Of a stretch of 64,000 bases of DNA, positions 1-9,642 are shown in pieces. Numbering within the stretch: the stretch's first letter is position 1; the number at the start of each line of letters is the position of its first letter. The stretch covers positions 24,120,501-24,184,500 of the forward strand of contig NC_083387.1 of the NCBI RefSeq assembly GCF_031755915.1, written 5' to 3'. Source of the DNA: Ziziphus jujuba. Lineage: Eukaryota > Streptophyta > Magnoliopsida > Rosales > Rhamnaceae. The position numbers and the translations under genes were made by a program. The notes beneath the pieces were generated by a model. That model was not told the DNA's origin, did no database searches, and saw nothing but the letters and a program-made list of their open reading frames with translations.

Positions 1-229
1 ATTACTGTATTTATTTTTTTTAAGTACTGCAATTTGTGGAACCAATTTGTAGTTTGTGGGAGGAATAAGGGGATATTTTTGAAGTGTGTTTTCAGTGCAG
101 GTAAATTTGTGGTAAGTAAATCCCTTAGGGGAGGTGCTGCCGGATTTTCCGTTGGAAGGTTCGGTGGTATTTCCCTGGGATCAGGGCTGTCTAGGGTTCC
201 GGAGGAGGAATTCTGGACGGGTCCTGACA
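1..229 (+). repeat. 3' end of left gypsy LTR (truncated by window start)
   Basis: This stretch matches the last 229 bp of the two full LTRs at 3438-6434 and 9643-12639, ending in TCCTGACA directly before the primer-binding site. The other roughly 2.77 kb of this LTR lies before the window. Confidence 0.92.
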
Positions 230-231
230 GT

Positions 232-243
232 TGGTATCAGAGC
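232..243 (+). other. Primer-binding site, first gypsy copy
   Basis: TGGTATCAGAGC lies 2 bp after the LTR end. It is complementary to the 3' end of plant initiator-Met tRNA, the usual minus-strand primer of plant gypsy elements. The second copy is at 6437-6448. Confidence 0.85.
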
Positions 244-1700
244 TAGCCCCATGATATTATACTGCACCATATGGAGGCGGCGAACCAATGTGGTCCATGT
301 AGAGCTAGCCCCATGATCATGTTGCCTACGAGCCCGGGGAATTGGACGGCCAATATAGGCAACCACCCTGGTTTGTATTGGTAGCAGAGTGTCGGCGACA
401 GTTGGAATCATGGATTACGTAACATGTAGAAGGTGTTGTACGTACCTCCATTACAAGCGTGCATATTTTATTTTATGCTATGGATTTTAAGATATGAATT
501 TCAATGTGGAGTTTTAACAATTGCCTATGCAAGTTAGGTATATTTGAAAAATATATTTTATTATTTGTTTTATGTTATGGTTTTTCCAAAAGCGACTTAA
601 GGGTAAGTATCGCCAATTAAGAATCCAAAGCAGGGTATCGTTGAGTTCAAAAAGGAGATCCTAAAGGAAGCACGTGATTCAATGTATGCGATACACCCCA
701 AGGGTACCAAGACGTATGGAATGCTCACTGGATGACATGGTGGTTTGGCACGATAAAGGAAGTTGCAAGATCCGAATAAAGGTACTTAGGTCACCGACAA
801 GTAAAGTAGGGAGATGTAAATATGGATTTCGTGCTTAAACTATCATTCACAAAGAGAAGGTACGACAGCGTTTAGAGAATCAAGCAAGCTCCGGATAGCG
901 ACTAAAGTTCTACTTGGTGGTTGATGAGGTTAATGAGATGAGGATGATTCCTTAGGCATGGTTGGATGTTTAAGCATGGTTATTTTTCATTCTAGAAGCT
1001 AAGATCTTGATATCTTATTTCCTTGGAGATTTAAGGTTCGTATTGATGGTGCTTCATCGATTCAAGGTGGTTGATATTGTTGGTGATAATTTACAATGAT
1101 AAGGAGTATGATTTTTGGGACGGAGTTAGAATTTAAGGAGTGTGGAATACTTTATTGGGTTAAGGATCTAGTGATTTGTTCATAGTATTGGTGGTGATGC
1201 TAGAATTAAGATTTAAATTTCTTATTGCTTGAGGTGTGGATTCATGGAATTTATTTGAAATGGGGGAAACTTAGGGTTTTCAAGAATGATATTTGGATGT
1301 TGAGAATTTTATTCATGACCTTGATGAATTTAGTTAAAAGAAAGATTGATGTTTGTCGAGGTTAAGACTATTGGTTAATCAATGAGGAGCAAGGGTTTTA
1401 TAATTGTAAGTACTAGGAGGGTAATCGAAGACAAGTGAATTAATCTCAACCTTAACTTGGTGATACCAGTATTTGAGGAAATTAGACTTAAGTTCTAATC
1501 TAACCTTTTAAAGTGCTGATCGAGTCACGAGAGTTGGTTGTTGGTTTAAGGATGCATGCTTTAGAAGCACCTTATGGTTAGCGTTCGACTATGACCAAGA
1601 CTTGCAGATCGTGTTCTCGTGGACCAATTTGACTATCCTTAATTAGTGGGCATGAGAAGGAAAGTTGCACAAGAGGGAAGTTAAAGTCACTATTAGGCGA
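244..1700 (+). pseudogene. Decayed pol sequence inside gypsy copy 1
   Basis: No long reading frame survives here. Around 640-880 the DNA resembles, in order, the integrase segment at 2000-2310: 'atgtatgcgat', 'accaaga.gtatgga' and 'atgga.ttcgt' blocks are shared, but stops and indels are frequent. At about 1560-1705 it resembles the end of an RNase H domain leading into the VADALSR motif. The middle (about 900-1550) has no feature I can name. The identical decayed stretch is in copy 2 at 6449-7905, so the decay predates the tandem duplication. Confidence 0.6.
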
Positions 1701-1705
1701 ATGTA

Positions 1706-2497
1706 GTGGCAGATGCTTTGAGTAGGAAGGCTACTGGATCCCTTGCTCACATCCAAGTCATCCAATTACCTCTCATGGTGGAGTTGAAGAAGATGGGGGT
1801 GTTAATGCATATGCATCCTTCAGGAGTTCTTATGGCTAGCTTCCAGGTACGACCGGTGTTGGTGGATCGTATAGTAGAGACCCAAATGGAAGATCCTAAG
1901 TTGAGGACAATTAAGGGCAAGGTACAAGAAGGTCTTGATCCGGAATTTTCCATAAGGAGGGATGGAGCCCTCGTGTATAAAGGACGACTTTGCGTTCCGG
2001 ATATCCCAGGACTCAAGCAGGAGATTTTGGAGGAGGCGCACAGCTCGATGTATGCGATGCATCCGGGAAGTACCAAGATGTACCGGACGCTTGTTAAGTA
2101 TTATTGGTGGATTGGTATGAAGAGAGAAGTGGCAGACTTCGTATCAAAGTGTTTGATTTGTCAACAAGTGAAAGCAGAAAGACAGAAGCCTTCGGGACTA
2201 CTCCAACCTTTACCGATTCCCGTGTGGAAGTGGGAAGAACTCAACATGGACTTCGTATTCAAGCTTCCTTCCACACCTAGAAGGTACGACGGCATTTGGG
2301 TAATCATTGATCGTCTCACCAAGTCGGCACACTTCCTACCGGTACGAGAACGTTTTTCACCCGAGAAGTTAGCCCAGTTGTTCGTGCAAGGCATACGTGG
2401 GATCAGTTCAAGATGGCCTTCTCTACTGAGTTTTGTCCTCCTACCTACCGTGAAGCAAGAAGGAGAGAGTTCGAGGAACTACGACAGGGGAACATGA
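1706..2497 (+). CDS. Gypsy RNase H end plus N-terminal integrase fragment (copy 1)
   Basis: An open frame of 263 codons whose first codon is GTG, not a natural start. It is an internal pol fragment. It opens with VADALSRK, the conserved end of the gypsy RNase H domain. The HHCC zinc-binding region of integrase follows (H...HPG, then CLICQQVK near residues 150-157), then the core start with LNMDFVFKLP and WVIIDRLTKSAHF. Around LFVQGI (about nt 2390) the homology stops, before most of the catalytic D,D-35-E region, and the frame runs on out of frame over the gag gene. In an intact element this protein inserts cDNA into the host chromosome. Here it cannot, because most of the core is missing. 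The identical copy is at 7911-8702. Confidence 0.8.
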   Translation: MADALSRKATGSLAHIQVIQLPLMVELKKMGVLMHMHPSGVLMASFQVRPVLVDRIVETQMEDPKLRTIKGKVQEGLDPEFSIRRDGALVYKGRLCVPDIPGLKQEILEEAHSSMYAMHPGSTKMYRTLVKYYWWIGMKREVADFVSKCLICQQVKAERQKPSGLLQPLPIPVWKWEELNMDFVFKLPSTPRRYDGIWVIIDRLTKSAHFLPVRERFSPEKLAQLFVQGIRGISSRWPSLLSFVLLPTVKQEGESSRNYDRGT

Positions 2498-3393
2498 CGG
2501 TGACAGAGTATGAGAGGAGATTCCGAGAACTATCAGAATTCTACATGCACCTAATTCCCGACGATCACACGAAGAAGGTGAGGTTCATAGACGGATTGAA
2601 AGAGAGTATCGGCTACACCCTTTCTGGATCAGTACATCCCACCTATCAGTCCGCCAGGGATGCAGCGCTCGAGCTAGAGAGACAGGAGGAGATACACAGA
2701 CCCTCGAGGCGCAGATCATTCGAAGGATCGTATAGCGGAGTACCTCGACAGGGGGCAGCTAAGAAGAGCCATAGCTCAGGCTCAGACAGTGATGGGTTAA
2801 GCCCACGAGGCAGATTCCAGAGGAGAGATAGTTATCGCATGCCCCAGCCAGCTCGCCATTCGATCAGTGTGGATACAAGCTCGTATCAGCAGTCACGCAT
2901 TAGTTCTCCACGGATTTGTCCACTTTGTAGGGGGAATCATTCTGGGCAGTGTCAGATGGATGGTTTATGCTTTCGGTGTGGGCAGCCAGGTCACATAAGG
3001 AGGGATTGCCCTTATGGTAGCGGCAGTGTGCTAGAAGCAGGTCGACGGACACAGCATACGGGGATATTTCCAGGACAGAGTTTCCAGGGAAGTCAGCCAG
3101 TAGGAGTTTCTTCGGGATCAGTCCAGCCGTCTGCAGGATCGAGTCGAGGTAGAGGAAGGAGACCCCAGCAGACAAGTCAAGGCCGGGTGTTTGCTATGAC
3201 GCAGCAGGGAGCCAGGACTACGCCCGACAATTTCACAGATCAAGTGATGGAAGCAGACCTGATCCTGTTGGATCTATCCGGACTTGGAGTAGTGTTGGGC
3301 ATGGATTGGTTGGCAAGGAACTACTTAGTCGAGGAAGCGACATGGGAGCCCGAAGCGCAGGTGCGTGATCAGAACCCTTGTTTGTTCCAGTGA
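2413..3393 (+). CDS. Gypsy gag with zinc knuckle, fused to protease and pol-end scraps (copy 1)
   Basis: A 326-codon frame. Gag homology really begins upstream of the ATG at about 2395 (TWDQFK in the same frame). Residues 10-95 are the retrotransposon gag domain (PTYREARRREF, MTVTEYERRFRELS). A Ser/Arg-rich linker follows, with a cysteine cluster near residue 170 and a CCHC zinc knuckle at Cys186, Cys189, His194 and Cys199. After GRVFAMTQQ the sequence jumps to a protease remnant (VVLGMDWLARN, about residues 293-304) and then to a pol C-terminus (LVEEATWEPEAQVRDQ, chromodomain-type). The protease active-site region, all of reverse transcriptase and the rest of integrase are missing. Gag normally forms the particle shell and binds RNA. 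This frame might still give a particle protein, but that is inference. Confidence 0.82.
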   Translation: MAFSTEFCPPTYREARRREFEELRQGNMTVTEYERRFRELSEFYMHLIPDDHTKKVRFIDGLKESIGYTLSGSVHPTYQSARDAALELERQEEIHRPSRRRSFEGSYSGVPRQGAAKKSHSSGSDSDGLSPRGRFQRRDSYRMPQPARHSISVDTSSYQQSRISSPRICPLCRGNHSGQCQMDGLCFRCGQPGHIRRDCPYGSGSVLEAGRRTQHTGIFPGQSFQGSQPVGVSSGSVQPSAGSSRGRGRRPQQTSQGRVFAMTQQGARTTPDNFTDQVMEADLILLDLSGLGVVLGMDWLARNYLVEEATWEPEAQVRDQNPCLFQ

Positions 3394-3424
3394 CGTGCGG
3401 AAATTTCGAGGACGAAATTTTTGT

Positions 3425-3436
3425 AAGGGGGGAAGG
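3425..3436 (+). other. Polypurine tract, gypsy copy 1
   Basis: AAGGGGGGAAGG lies one base before the LTR start TGTAACACC, the expected place and composition for the plus-strand priming site. It is repeated at 9630-9641. Confidence 0.8.
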
Positions 3437-3477
3437 CTGTAACACCCCGTCCCGAATCGCACCGGAATCCGTGCACG

Positions 3478-3556
3478 TTGACCCAGGTTGACCGTTGACC
3501 GTTGACCGAAGGGGTCAAAAGTTGACTTTTGACTCGGTGGGAATTTCGAGTTGACC
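3478..3556 (+). promoter_or_regulatory. W-box cluster at the start of the LTR
   Basis: At least seven TTGAC cores (mostly TTGACC or TTGACT) on the plus strand and one on the minus strand (GGTCAA) lie within about 80 bp. Two more lie near 3683 and 3711. TTGAC[C/T] is the WRKY transcription-factor W-box core. The cluster recurs at 9683-9761 and, slightly changed, in the solo LTR from 39223. Binding is inferred from the motif only. Confidence 0.55.
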
Positions 3557-4727
3557 AGGGTACCGTGGCGAAGTGCACGATGCCACGAGTTCGTAGACTA
3601 GTAGCACGTCGAAAACGGAGCTACGGTTTGAAAGTTATGGGCAAAACAAGTTGAAGTGTAAACTGTCTAAAAGGTGCCGGGAGTTGACTTTTTCTTGTGA
3701 TGTAATTGTGAGTTGACTCTTGTATGGTTGTAAAGTACTCGTCGATACGAGTTCATAGACTAGTGGCACGCTTAAAACGGACATCCGGTTAAAAAGTTAT
3801 GGACGTTTGAAGTTTACCGGATACCGTATTATTTTAATGTTTTTGGGTCGTGAACAGTGAAATGCCACGTGTCAGCTTCTGAGTGGTCCACGTGGCATGA
3901 ACAGTGTCATGCAGGGTTTTAATTTTGAAAAACTCTCGGGGAAGAGAGAGAAAGAGAGAGAAGAGAGAGAAAGAGAGAGAGGAGAGAGAAAGAGAGAGAG
4001 AGGACCCGCCGGCCGCCGGTCATTTTCACGTTTTTCCGGCCTAGTTACCGTACACGCGCCGGCCAGCCAGATTGCCCACCTCATTTACGGCAAAACCTCC
4101 AAATTTCACGGCGAACGGCCGCCGGACGCGCCCGGATCGGACGTCCGAAGTTTGGCGGCGATTTTTCCCCCTCCACCGCCGGCCACCGCGAATCGGCACT
4201 ATTCCGGCCGATATACAGTACACGCGCCATACACCCAGCATCCTCTCCTCAAGTCCGGCCTACCCACCAAAAATCACGGCCATCGGACCACCGACGCGCC
4301 GGGATCGGAGCGTTTTCCGGCGAGGGGTCGAAAATCTTCAAACGGTGATTTCTCCGCCGTCCGACCTCCGTTTTGCTCACCGTCGGTCCCGTTGGATTGC
4401 TCTCCTCACGATCTACAAATCTGCAAAATTTCACAGCAAACGGCCACCGTCGGAAATTACTGTTCCGGCGACGGTTGCCGGTGACGTGGCGGCCCGCCGG
4501 AAATTACTGTTCCGGCGAGTACCCCGAAAATTCCGGCCAGCTCCAGTCCGCAGTGTTCGACCTCCTGAACCCAAATCCGACTTCCGTTTCCGCCAATTCG
4601 CGACGGTTTGGGAGAATTGCGGAGCCGAAACCCGAAAAGCTTCTCGACGAAATTCAAACCCCGTCGGGTACGATCATCGAAAATTAAGACCGGATCTGTG
4701 ATTAGCATCACTCGAGCTTCGATTCGG

Positions 4728-4734
4728 TATATAA
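4728..4734 (+). promoter_or_regulatory. Putative LTR TATA box
   Basis: TATATAA follows the GC-rich tract, about 1.29 kb into the LTR. The same GGTATATAACTCG context is kept at 10933-10939 and at 40454-40460 in the diverged solo LTR, which suggests constraint on the LTR promoter. Confidence 0.5.
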
Positions 4735-6436
4735 CTCGTAAATTCTAGATATCGTTTGTGTTTTGACCCCCCCGGGTACCGGGTATTATTTACCCGAATA
4801 AAATATTAATTTATTTGACTGTCTGTGAATTTTGTTCTAGGAGCACCGGTGAGTCGTAGAATTGATCCCGTAGTGGATCATGGGTTAATTGCGTGCTCCA
4901 GGTGAGTGACCCACCTTCAAATTAATTTTGGGAAATTTAATTGATGAATATATTATGTGTGAATTAAATATTTGGAATTTAATTTCTATGTGCCAAATAT
5001 TTATTGAAATTATTGTAGAATTATTTATGAATTTATTGGATTTAAGAAAAGGCGAATTCTACAATTTATGCCATGTGGAATTATTTTATGGTTTTGAGGA
5101 TTTTGAAATTGGTGTGGTTTTAATGGTAAATTGGGCACGATTCGATTTTCAAATATTTCAAGGAAAATATTTGGTTATGTTGGTGATTTCAATTTTTATG
5201 AAATATGCCCATAAAATATTATGGGATTTGATTATGATATTTCGAGAAATTATTTATGCTTGGAAAAAATGTGGATATTTGAATTGATGGATTTGGGAGT
5301 TGGTGGATTTGAAAATCATGGGATTTATGGTATTAATTATAAGGAAGTTGTGGAGAATTTCCCGGTTCAAGCGGATGGATTATGCCCGCTATGCTTATGA
5401 AAAATGTGAAATTTGTTTTAAATTTATGGATTTTATGATTTTTAGATGCACCGTGCACGTACTGGTGTTCTGATTATGTGATATGGTATATGTGATATGG
5501 TTAGTGTGCACACGGTTGTGATTAGCGCGCAGGTGATGTGATTAGCGCGCAGGTGGGTGTGAGTAGCGCGCGGTTGATATTATGAGGGTGTCCTGTGGAT
5601 GCCATCGGAGAGGGCGGCCACCCCCCTTTGGCCGGGACACCAGGTTAGCAGCGGCGCAGTGGGACGCCACGCGACCGTATGCCGGTTTCTCTCTATAACC
5701 TCCTGTCTGGCGGTACCTTGGGACGCTGGGTACTGTTGGCGCCACTGGTATATAGTGGGTGCATCAAATGATTTTCAGAACTGTGTTTTAAAAATAAAAT
5801 GTTTGGAAACTGAATTGGAATTAAAAATATAATTGTTACCGCTTCTGGTATTTAATTGATGTCTTGGTTTTCGGGAAATATGAATAAAGGGTTTTGTGAA
5901 AATGTTTTAAAAGGGGAACCTTTCCAACCGAGAGAATTGTAAGGGTTTTGAGAGAAATTATTATTTCCAAATAATTATTATTTATATACCTATTACCGTG
6001 GTATGATAGTGTAGAGTAGTAGGGTCACTCACTGAGATGATTAGCATCTCACACTCTTAAATTCCGTTCCTCTAGGTACCAGGTTGTCGGTGTTCATTCG
6101 GAGCGGACTTGATCTTCATCGCTGTTTTACTTCGTGAAGTACCCTGTTCTTCTTTATTGCAGTTGTAATATTTCTTTCACTCTTGTTGTATTTATTTTGC
6201 ACTGGATTACTGTATTTATTTTTTTTAAGTACTGCAATTTGTGGAACCAATTTGTAGTTTGTGGGAGGAATAAGGGGATATTTTTGAAGTGTGTTTTCAG
6301 TGCAGGTAAATTTGTGGTAAGTAAATCCCTTAGGGGAGGTGCTGCCGGATTTTCCGTTGGAAGGTTCGGTGGTATTTCCCTGGGATCAGGGCTGTCTAGG
6401 GTTCCGGAGGAGGAATTCTGGACGGGTCCTGACAGT

Positions 6437-6448
6437 TGGTATCAGAGC
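6437..6448 (+). other. Primer-binding site, second gypsy copy
   Basis: TGGTATCAGAGC lies 2 bp after the end of the middle LTR, identical to the site at 232-243. Confidence 0.85.
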
Positions 6449-7905
6449 TAGCCCCATGATATTATACTGCACCATATGGAGGCGGCGAACCAATGTGGTC
6501 CATGTAGAGCTAGCCCCATGATCATGTTGCCTACGAGCCCGGGGAATTGGACGGCCAATATAGGCAACCACCCTGGTTTGTATTGGTAGCAGAGTGTCGG
6601 CGACAGTTGGAATCATGGATTACGTAACATGTAGAAGGTGTTGTACGTACCTCCATTACAAGCGTGCATATTTTATTTTATGCTATGGATTTTAAGATAT
6701 GAATTTCAATGTGGAGTTTTAACAATTGCCTATGCAAGTTAGGTATATTTGAAAAATATATTTTATTATTTGTTTTATGTTATGGTTTTTCCAAAAGCGA
6801 CTTAAGGGTAAGTATCGCCAATTAAGAATCCAAAGCAGGGTATCGTTGAGTTCAAAAAGGAGATCCTAAAGGAAGCACGTGATTCAATGTATGCGATACA
6901 CCCCAAGGGTACCAAGACGTATGGAATGCTCACTGGATGACATGGTGGTTTGGCACGATAAAGGAAGTTGCAAGATCCGAATAAAGGTACTTAGGTCACC
7001 GACAAGTAAAGTAGGGAGATGTAAATATGGATTTCGTGCTTAAACTATCATTCACAAAGAGAAGGTACGACAGCGTTTAGAGAATCAAGCAAGCTCCGGA
7101 TAGCGACTAAAGTTCTACTTGGTGGTTGATGAGGTTAATGAGATGAGGATGATTCCTTAGGCATGGTTGGATGTTTAAGCATGGTTATTTTTCATTCTAG
7201 AAGCTAAGATCTTGATATCTTATTTCCTTGGAGATTTAAGGTTCGTATTGATGGTGCTTCATCGATTCAAGGTGGTTGATATTGTTGGTGATAATTTACA
7301 ATGATAAGGAGTATGATTTTTGGGACGGAGTTAGAATTTAAGGAGTGTGGAATACTTTATTGGGTTAAGGATCTAGTGATTTGTTCATAGTATTGGTGGT
7401 GATGCTAGAATTAAGATTTAAATTTCTTATTGCTTGAGGTGTGGATTCATGGAATTTATTTGAAATGGGGGAAACTTAGGGTTTTCAAGAATGATATTTG
7501 GATGTTGAGAATTTTATTCATGACCTTGATGAATTTAGTTAAAAGAAAGATTGATGTTTGTCGAGGTTAAGACTATTGGTTAATCAATGAGGAGCAAGGG
7601 TTTTATAATTGTAAGTACTAGGAGGGTAATCGAAGACAAGTGAATTAATCTCAACCTTAACTTGGTGATACCAGTATTTGAGGAAATTAGACTTAAGTTC
7701 TAATCTAACCTTTTAAAGTGCTGATCGAGTCACGAGAGTTGGTTGTTGGTTTAAGGATGCATGCTTTAGAAGCACCTTATGGTTAGCGTTCGACTATGAC
7801 CAAGACTTGCAGATCGTGTTCTCGTGGACCAATTTGACTATCCTTAATTAGTGGGCATGAGAAGGAAAGTTGCACAAGAGGGAAGTTAAAGTCACTATTA
7901 GGCGA
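6449..7905 (+). pseudogene. Decayed pol sequence inside gypsy copy 2
   Basis: The copy of 244-1700, carrying the same stops and the same decayed second integrase segment (about 6845-7085). I saw no long frame. Confidence 0.58.
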
Positions 7906-7910
7906 ATGTA

Positions 7911-8702
7911 GTGGCAGATGCTTTGAGTAGGAAGGCTACTGGATCCCTTGCTCACATCCAAGTCATCCAATTACCTCTCATGGTGGAGTTGAAGAAGATG
8001 GGGGTGTTAATGCATATGCATCCTTCAGGAGTTCTTATGGCTAGCTTCCAGGTACGACCGGTGTTGGTGGATCGTATAGTAGAGACCCAAATGGAAGATC
8101 CTAAGTTGAGGACAATTAAGGGCAAGGTACAAGAAGGTCTTGATCCGGAATTTTCCATAAGGAGGGATGGAGCCCTCGTGTATAAAGGACGACTTTGCGT
8201 TCCGGATATCCCAGGACTCAAGCAGGAGATTTTGGAGGAGGCGCACAGCTCGATGTATGCGATGCATCCGGGAAGTACCAAGATGTACCGGACGCTTGTT
8301 AAGTATTATTGGTGGATTGGTATGAAGAGAGAAGTGGCAGACTTCGTATCAAAGTGTTTGATTTGTCAACAAGTGAAAGCAGAAAGACAGAAGCCTTCGG
8401 GACTACTCCAACCTTTACCGATTCCCGTGTGGAAGTGGGAAGAACTCAACATGGACTTCGTATTCAAGCTTCCTTCCACACCTAGAAGGTACGACGGCAT
8501 TTGGGTAATCATTGATCGTCTCACCAAGTCGGCACACTTCCTACCGGTACGAGAACGTTTTTCACCCGAGAAGTTAGCCCAGTTGTTCGTGCAAGGCATA
8601 CGTGGGATCAGTTCAAGATGGCCTTCTCTACTGAGTTTTGTCCTCCTACCTACCGTGAAGCAAGAAGGAGAGAGTTCGAGGAACTACGACAGGGGAACAT
8701 GA
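7911..8702 (+). CDS. Gypsy RNase H end plus N-terminal integrase fragment (copy 2)
   Basis: Predicted protein identical to the 1706-2497 frame: a GTG first codon, VADALSRK, the integrase zinc-binding region and the start of the core, then a break near 8595 where gag begins in another frame. Not functional as an integrase, since most of the catalytic core is absent. Confidence 0.8.
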   Translation: MADALSRKATGSLAHIQVIQLPLMVELKKMGVLMHMHPSGVLMASFQVRPVLVDRIVETQMEDPKLRTIKGKVQEGLDPEFSIRRDGALVYKGRLCVPDIPGLKQEILEEAHSSMYAMHPGSTKMYRTLVKYYWWIGMKREVADFVSKCLICQQVKAERQKPSGLLQPLPIPVWKWEELNMDFVFKLPSTPRRYDGIWVIIDRLTKSAHFLPVRERFSPEKLAQLFVQGIRGISSRWPSLLSFVLLPTVKQEGESSRNYDRGT

Positions 8703-9598
8703 CGGTGACAGAGTATGAGAGGAGATTCCGAGAACTATCAGAATTCTACATGCACCTAATTCCCGACGTTCACACGAAGAAGGTGAGGTTCATAGACGGA
8801 TTGAAAGAGAGTATCGGCTACACCCTTTCTGGATCAGTACATCCCACCTATCAGTCCGCCAGGGATGCAGCGCTCGAGCTAGAGAGACAGGAGGAGATAC
8901 ACAGACCCTCGAGGCGCAGATCATTCGAAGGATCGTATAGCGGAGTACCTCGACAGGGGGCAGCTAAGAAGAGCCATAGCTCAGGCTCAGACAGTGATGG
9001 GTTAAGCCCACGAGGCAGATTCCAGAGGAGAGATAGTTATCGCATGCCCCAGCCAGCTCGCCATTCGATCAGTGTGGATACAAGCTCGTATCAGCAGTCA
9101 CGCATTAGTTCTCCACGGATTTGTCCACTTTGTAGGGGGAATCATTCTGGGCAGTGTCAGATGGATGGTTTATGCTTTCGGTGTGGGCAGCCAGGTCACA
9201 TAAGGAGGGATTGCCCTTATGGTAGCGGCAGTGTGCTAGAAGCAGGTCGACGGACACAGCATACGGGGATATTTCCAGGACAGAGTTTCCAGGGAAGTCA
9301 GCCAGTAGGAGTTTCTTCGGGATCAGTCCAGCCGTCTGCAGGATCGAGTCGAGGTAGAGGAAGGAGACCCCAGCAGACAAGTCAAGGCCGGGTGTTTGCT
9401 ATGACGCAGCAGGGAGCCAGGACTACGCCCGACAATTTCACAGATCAAGTGATGGAAGCAGACCTGATCCTGTTGGATCTATCCGGACTTGGAGTAGTGT
9501 TGGGCATGGATTGGTTGGCAAGGAACTACTTAGTCGAGGAAGCGACATGGGAGCCCGAAGCGCAGGTGCGTGATCAGAACCCTTGTTTGTTCCAGTGA
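8618..9598 (+). CDS. Gypsy gag with zinc knuckle, fused to protease and pol-end scraps (copy 2)
   Basis: 326 codons, differing from the 2413-3393 protein at one residue (Asp to Val at residue 51, base A2564 versus T8769). The gag domain, CCHC knuckle (Cys186, Cys189, His194, Cys199), protease remnant and pol C-terminal scrap are kept in the same abnormal order. That both copies stay open suggests recent duplication, not selection, but the two cannot be separated here. Confidence 0.82.
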   Translation: MAFSTEFCPPTYREARRREFEELRQGNMTVTEYERRFRELSEFYMHLIPDVHTKKVRFIDGLKESIGYTLSGSVHPTYQSARDAALELERQEEIHRPSRRRSFEGSYSGVPRQGAAKKSHSSGSDSDGLSPRGRFQRRDSYRMPQPARHSISVDTSSYQQSRISSPRICPLCRGNHSGQCQMDGLCFRCGQPGHIRRDCPYGSGSVLEAGRRTQHTGIFPGQSFQGSQPVGVSSGSVQPSAGSSRGRGRRPQQTSQGRVFAMTQQGARTTPDNFTDQVMEADLILLDLSGLGVVLGMDWLARNYLVEEATWEPEAQVRDQNPCLFQ

Positions 9599-9629
9599 CG
9601 TGCGGAAATTTCGAGGACGAAATTTTTGT

Positions 9630-9641
9630 AAGGGGGGAAGG
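9630..9641 (+). other. Polypurine tract, gypsy copy 2
   Basis: AAGGGGGGAAGG one base before the right LTR, identical to 3425-3436. Confidence 0.8.
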
Positions 9642-9642
9642 C

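Larger units (their letters stand above)
3438..6434 (+). repeat. Shared middle gypsy LTR (2997 bp)
   Basis: TG...CA-bounded repeat, the 3' LTR of the first unit and 5' LTR of the second. It holds a dense TTGAC cluster (3478-3556), a GA-rich simple repeat (about 3943-4003), a GC-rich CCGCCGG-type tract (about 4000-4700), a TATATAA box at 4728-4734 and AT-rich sequence to the end. Several short open frames in the GC-rich part (for example 3897-4484 and 4072-4701) occur on both strands in overlapping frames and look like composition artefacts. Confidence 0.93.

Noticed and set aside
3897..4711. Long overlapping open frames (up to 209 codons) on both strands in the LTR, repeated at 10102-10916
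   Set aside because: GC-rich LTR promoter sequence with stop-poor composition on both strands; no domain, and they overlap each other in several frames.
4928..5287. 119-codon hydrophobic frame in the LTR
   Set aside because: AT-rich LTR tail without any recognised domain; low-complexity Ile/Phe/Leu translation.
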